From: Acidobacteriota bacterium
GTDB lineage: Bacteria > Acidobacteriota > Vicinamibacteria > Marinacidobacterales > Marinacidobacteraceae
Assembly: GCA_022826195.1 (NCBI GenBank)
Contig: JAJDVI010000085.1
Span: forward strand, 1-64,000
DNA: 64,000 bases
Direction of reading: 5' to 3'
Part shown: positions 63,802 through 64,000 of the stretch, piece by piece
Layout: every line of letters starts with the position of its first letter
Position numbering within the stretch: position 1 is the stretch's first letter
Notes under the pieces: generated by a model
What the model was told of the DNA's origin: nothing
Databases searched by the model: none
What the model saw: only the letters and a program-made list of their open reading frames with translations
Program-made: the position numbers and the translations under genes

Positions 63802-64000
63802 GGCTCCACGGCGAAGCGGCGGCCCGGGCGATGGGGGGCGCCCTCGAAGGCGCCGCCGGGATGTTCACCGGGGTCTCGATCGACTCGCGGACGCTCGCTC
63901 CGGGAGACCTGTTCTTCGCGATCCGGGGCCCGCGCTTCGACGGCCACGCGTTCGTTCCGGACGCCTTCCGCGCGGGAGCGGCCGGCGTGGTGGTCGAGAG
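63798..64000 (+). CDS. murF: UDP-MurNAc-tripeptide:D-Ala-D-Ala ligase (partial, runs off right edge)
   Basis: The first 67 codons read [18 protein letters not shown], then [20 protein letters not shown] and [14 protein letters not shown], the N-terminal uridine-binding domain of MurF. It starts at ATG 63798 within an ATGA overlap with murE, and follows murE in the usual dcw order. Most of the protein is beyond the window. Confidence 0.85.
   Translation, partial: MRLHGEAAARAMGGALEGAAGMFTGVSIDSRTLAPGDLFFAIRGPRFDGHAFVPDAFRAGAAGVVVE

Overview
The window is GC-rich bacterial DNA (about two thirds or more G+C by eye), densely packed, with strong G/C at third codon positions. It suggests a Gram-negative, LPS-bearing, meso-diaminopimelate bacterium. 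The signs are an Oar-type TonB-dependent receptor with an N-terminal carboxypeptidase-regulatory domain, a LapA/LapB-like protein, a beta-barrel outer membrane protein, and a MurE with a DNPR motif. An MqnD homologue points to menaquinone made by the futalosine route. This mix fits Acidobacteriota best (Thermoanaerobaculia-like), with Gemmatimonadota as the alternative. That is an inference from gene content, not a placement. No rRNA, tRNA or CRISPR was seen.

Layout. 1-2714 (-): large secreted propeller/PPC/Ig-repeat protein running off the left edge. 2928-6520: FadR-type regulator with an exceptionally clear promoter and double operator, driving an RND efflux pair whose permease is cut in half at a dispersed palindromic repeat; this could be a real deletion or a contig join. 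6603-16688: housekeeping run (acyl-CoA ligase, gatB, P-loop kinase, mqnD, an outer membrane protein broken by an amber codon, an unknown secreted protein, BASS transporter, coaX, PLP dehydratase, orphan antitoxin). 16798-19509 (-): aconitase. 19563-21952: three tandem DUF4013 membrane proteins, the last abutted by an intact 2,041-bp IS1634-type element with 17-bp terminal repeats and a 5-bp target duplication. 24062-25508: phd/PIN toxin-antitoxin pair and a YIP1-like membrane protein. 25518-30672: Fpg/Nei glycosylase, SDR, Oar-type receptor. 31133-37017 (-): cstA, amidohydrolase, gamma-glutamyltransferase and SUMF1-domain protein, a peptide-scavenging operon. 37149-39612: dienelactone hydrolase, TrmJ, a second toxin-antitoxin operon. 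39620-48206: hisS, rho, rplU-rpmA-obg-nadD-rsfS, the LapA-LapB fusion, an SDH-anchor-like membrane protein. 48223-56566: comF, a nuclease-like protein, a sigma/STAS operon, DUF1573, DUF2752, parC-parE. 56681-57745: divergent YchF-like protein. 58180-64000: start of the dcw cluster (mraZ, rsmH, ftsL, ftsI, murE, murF), with genes from rsmH onward overlapping by 4 nt and GTGG boxes at 10-bp period upstream of mraZ.

A dispersed two-hairpin palindromic repeat recurs between genes (about 6511, 24002, 32048, 56571, 57780, 57900, 58012). It marks most of the structurally odd places in the window: the truncated RND gene, the IS flank, and a 120-bp tandem array ahead of mraZ. No complete new defence or biosynthetic system is apparent. 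The least explained clusters are the triple DUF4013 array, the sigma-STAS-small protein operon, and the amber-interrupted outer membrane protein with its unknown secreted neighbour.
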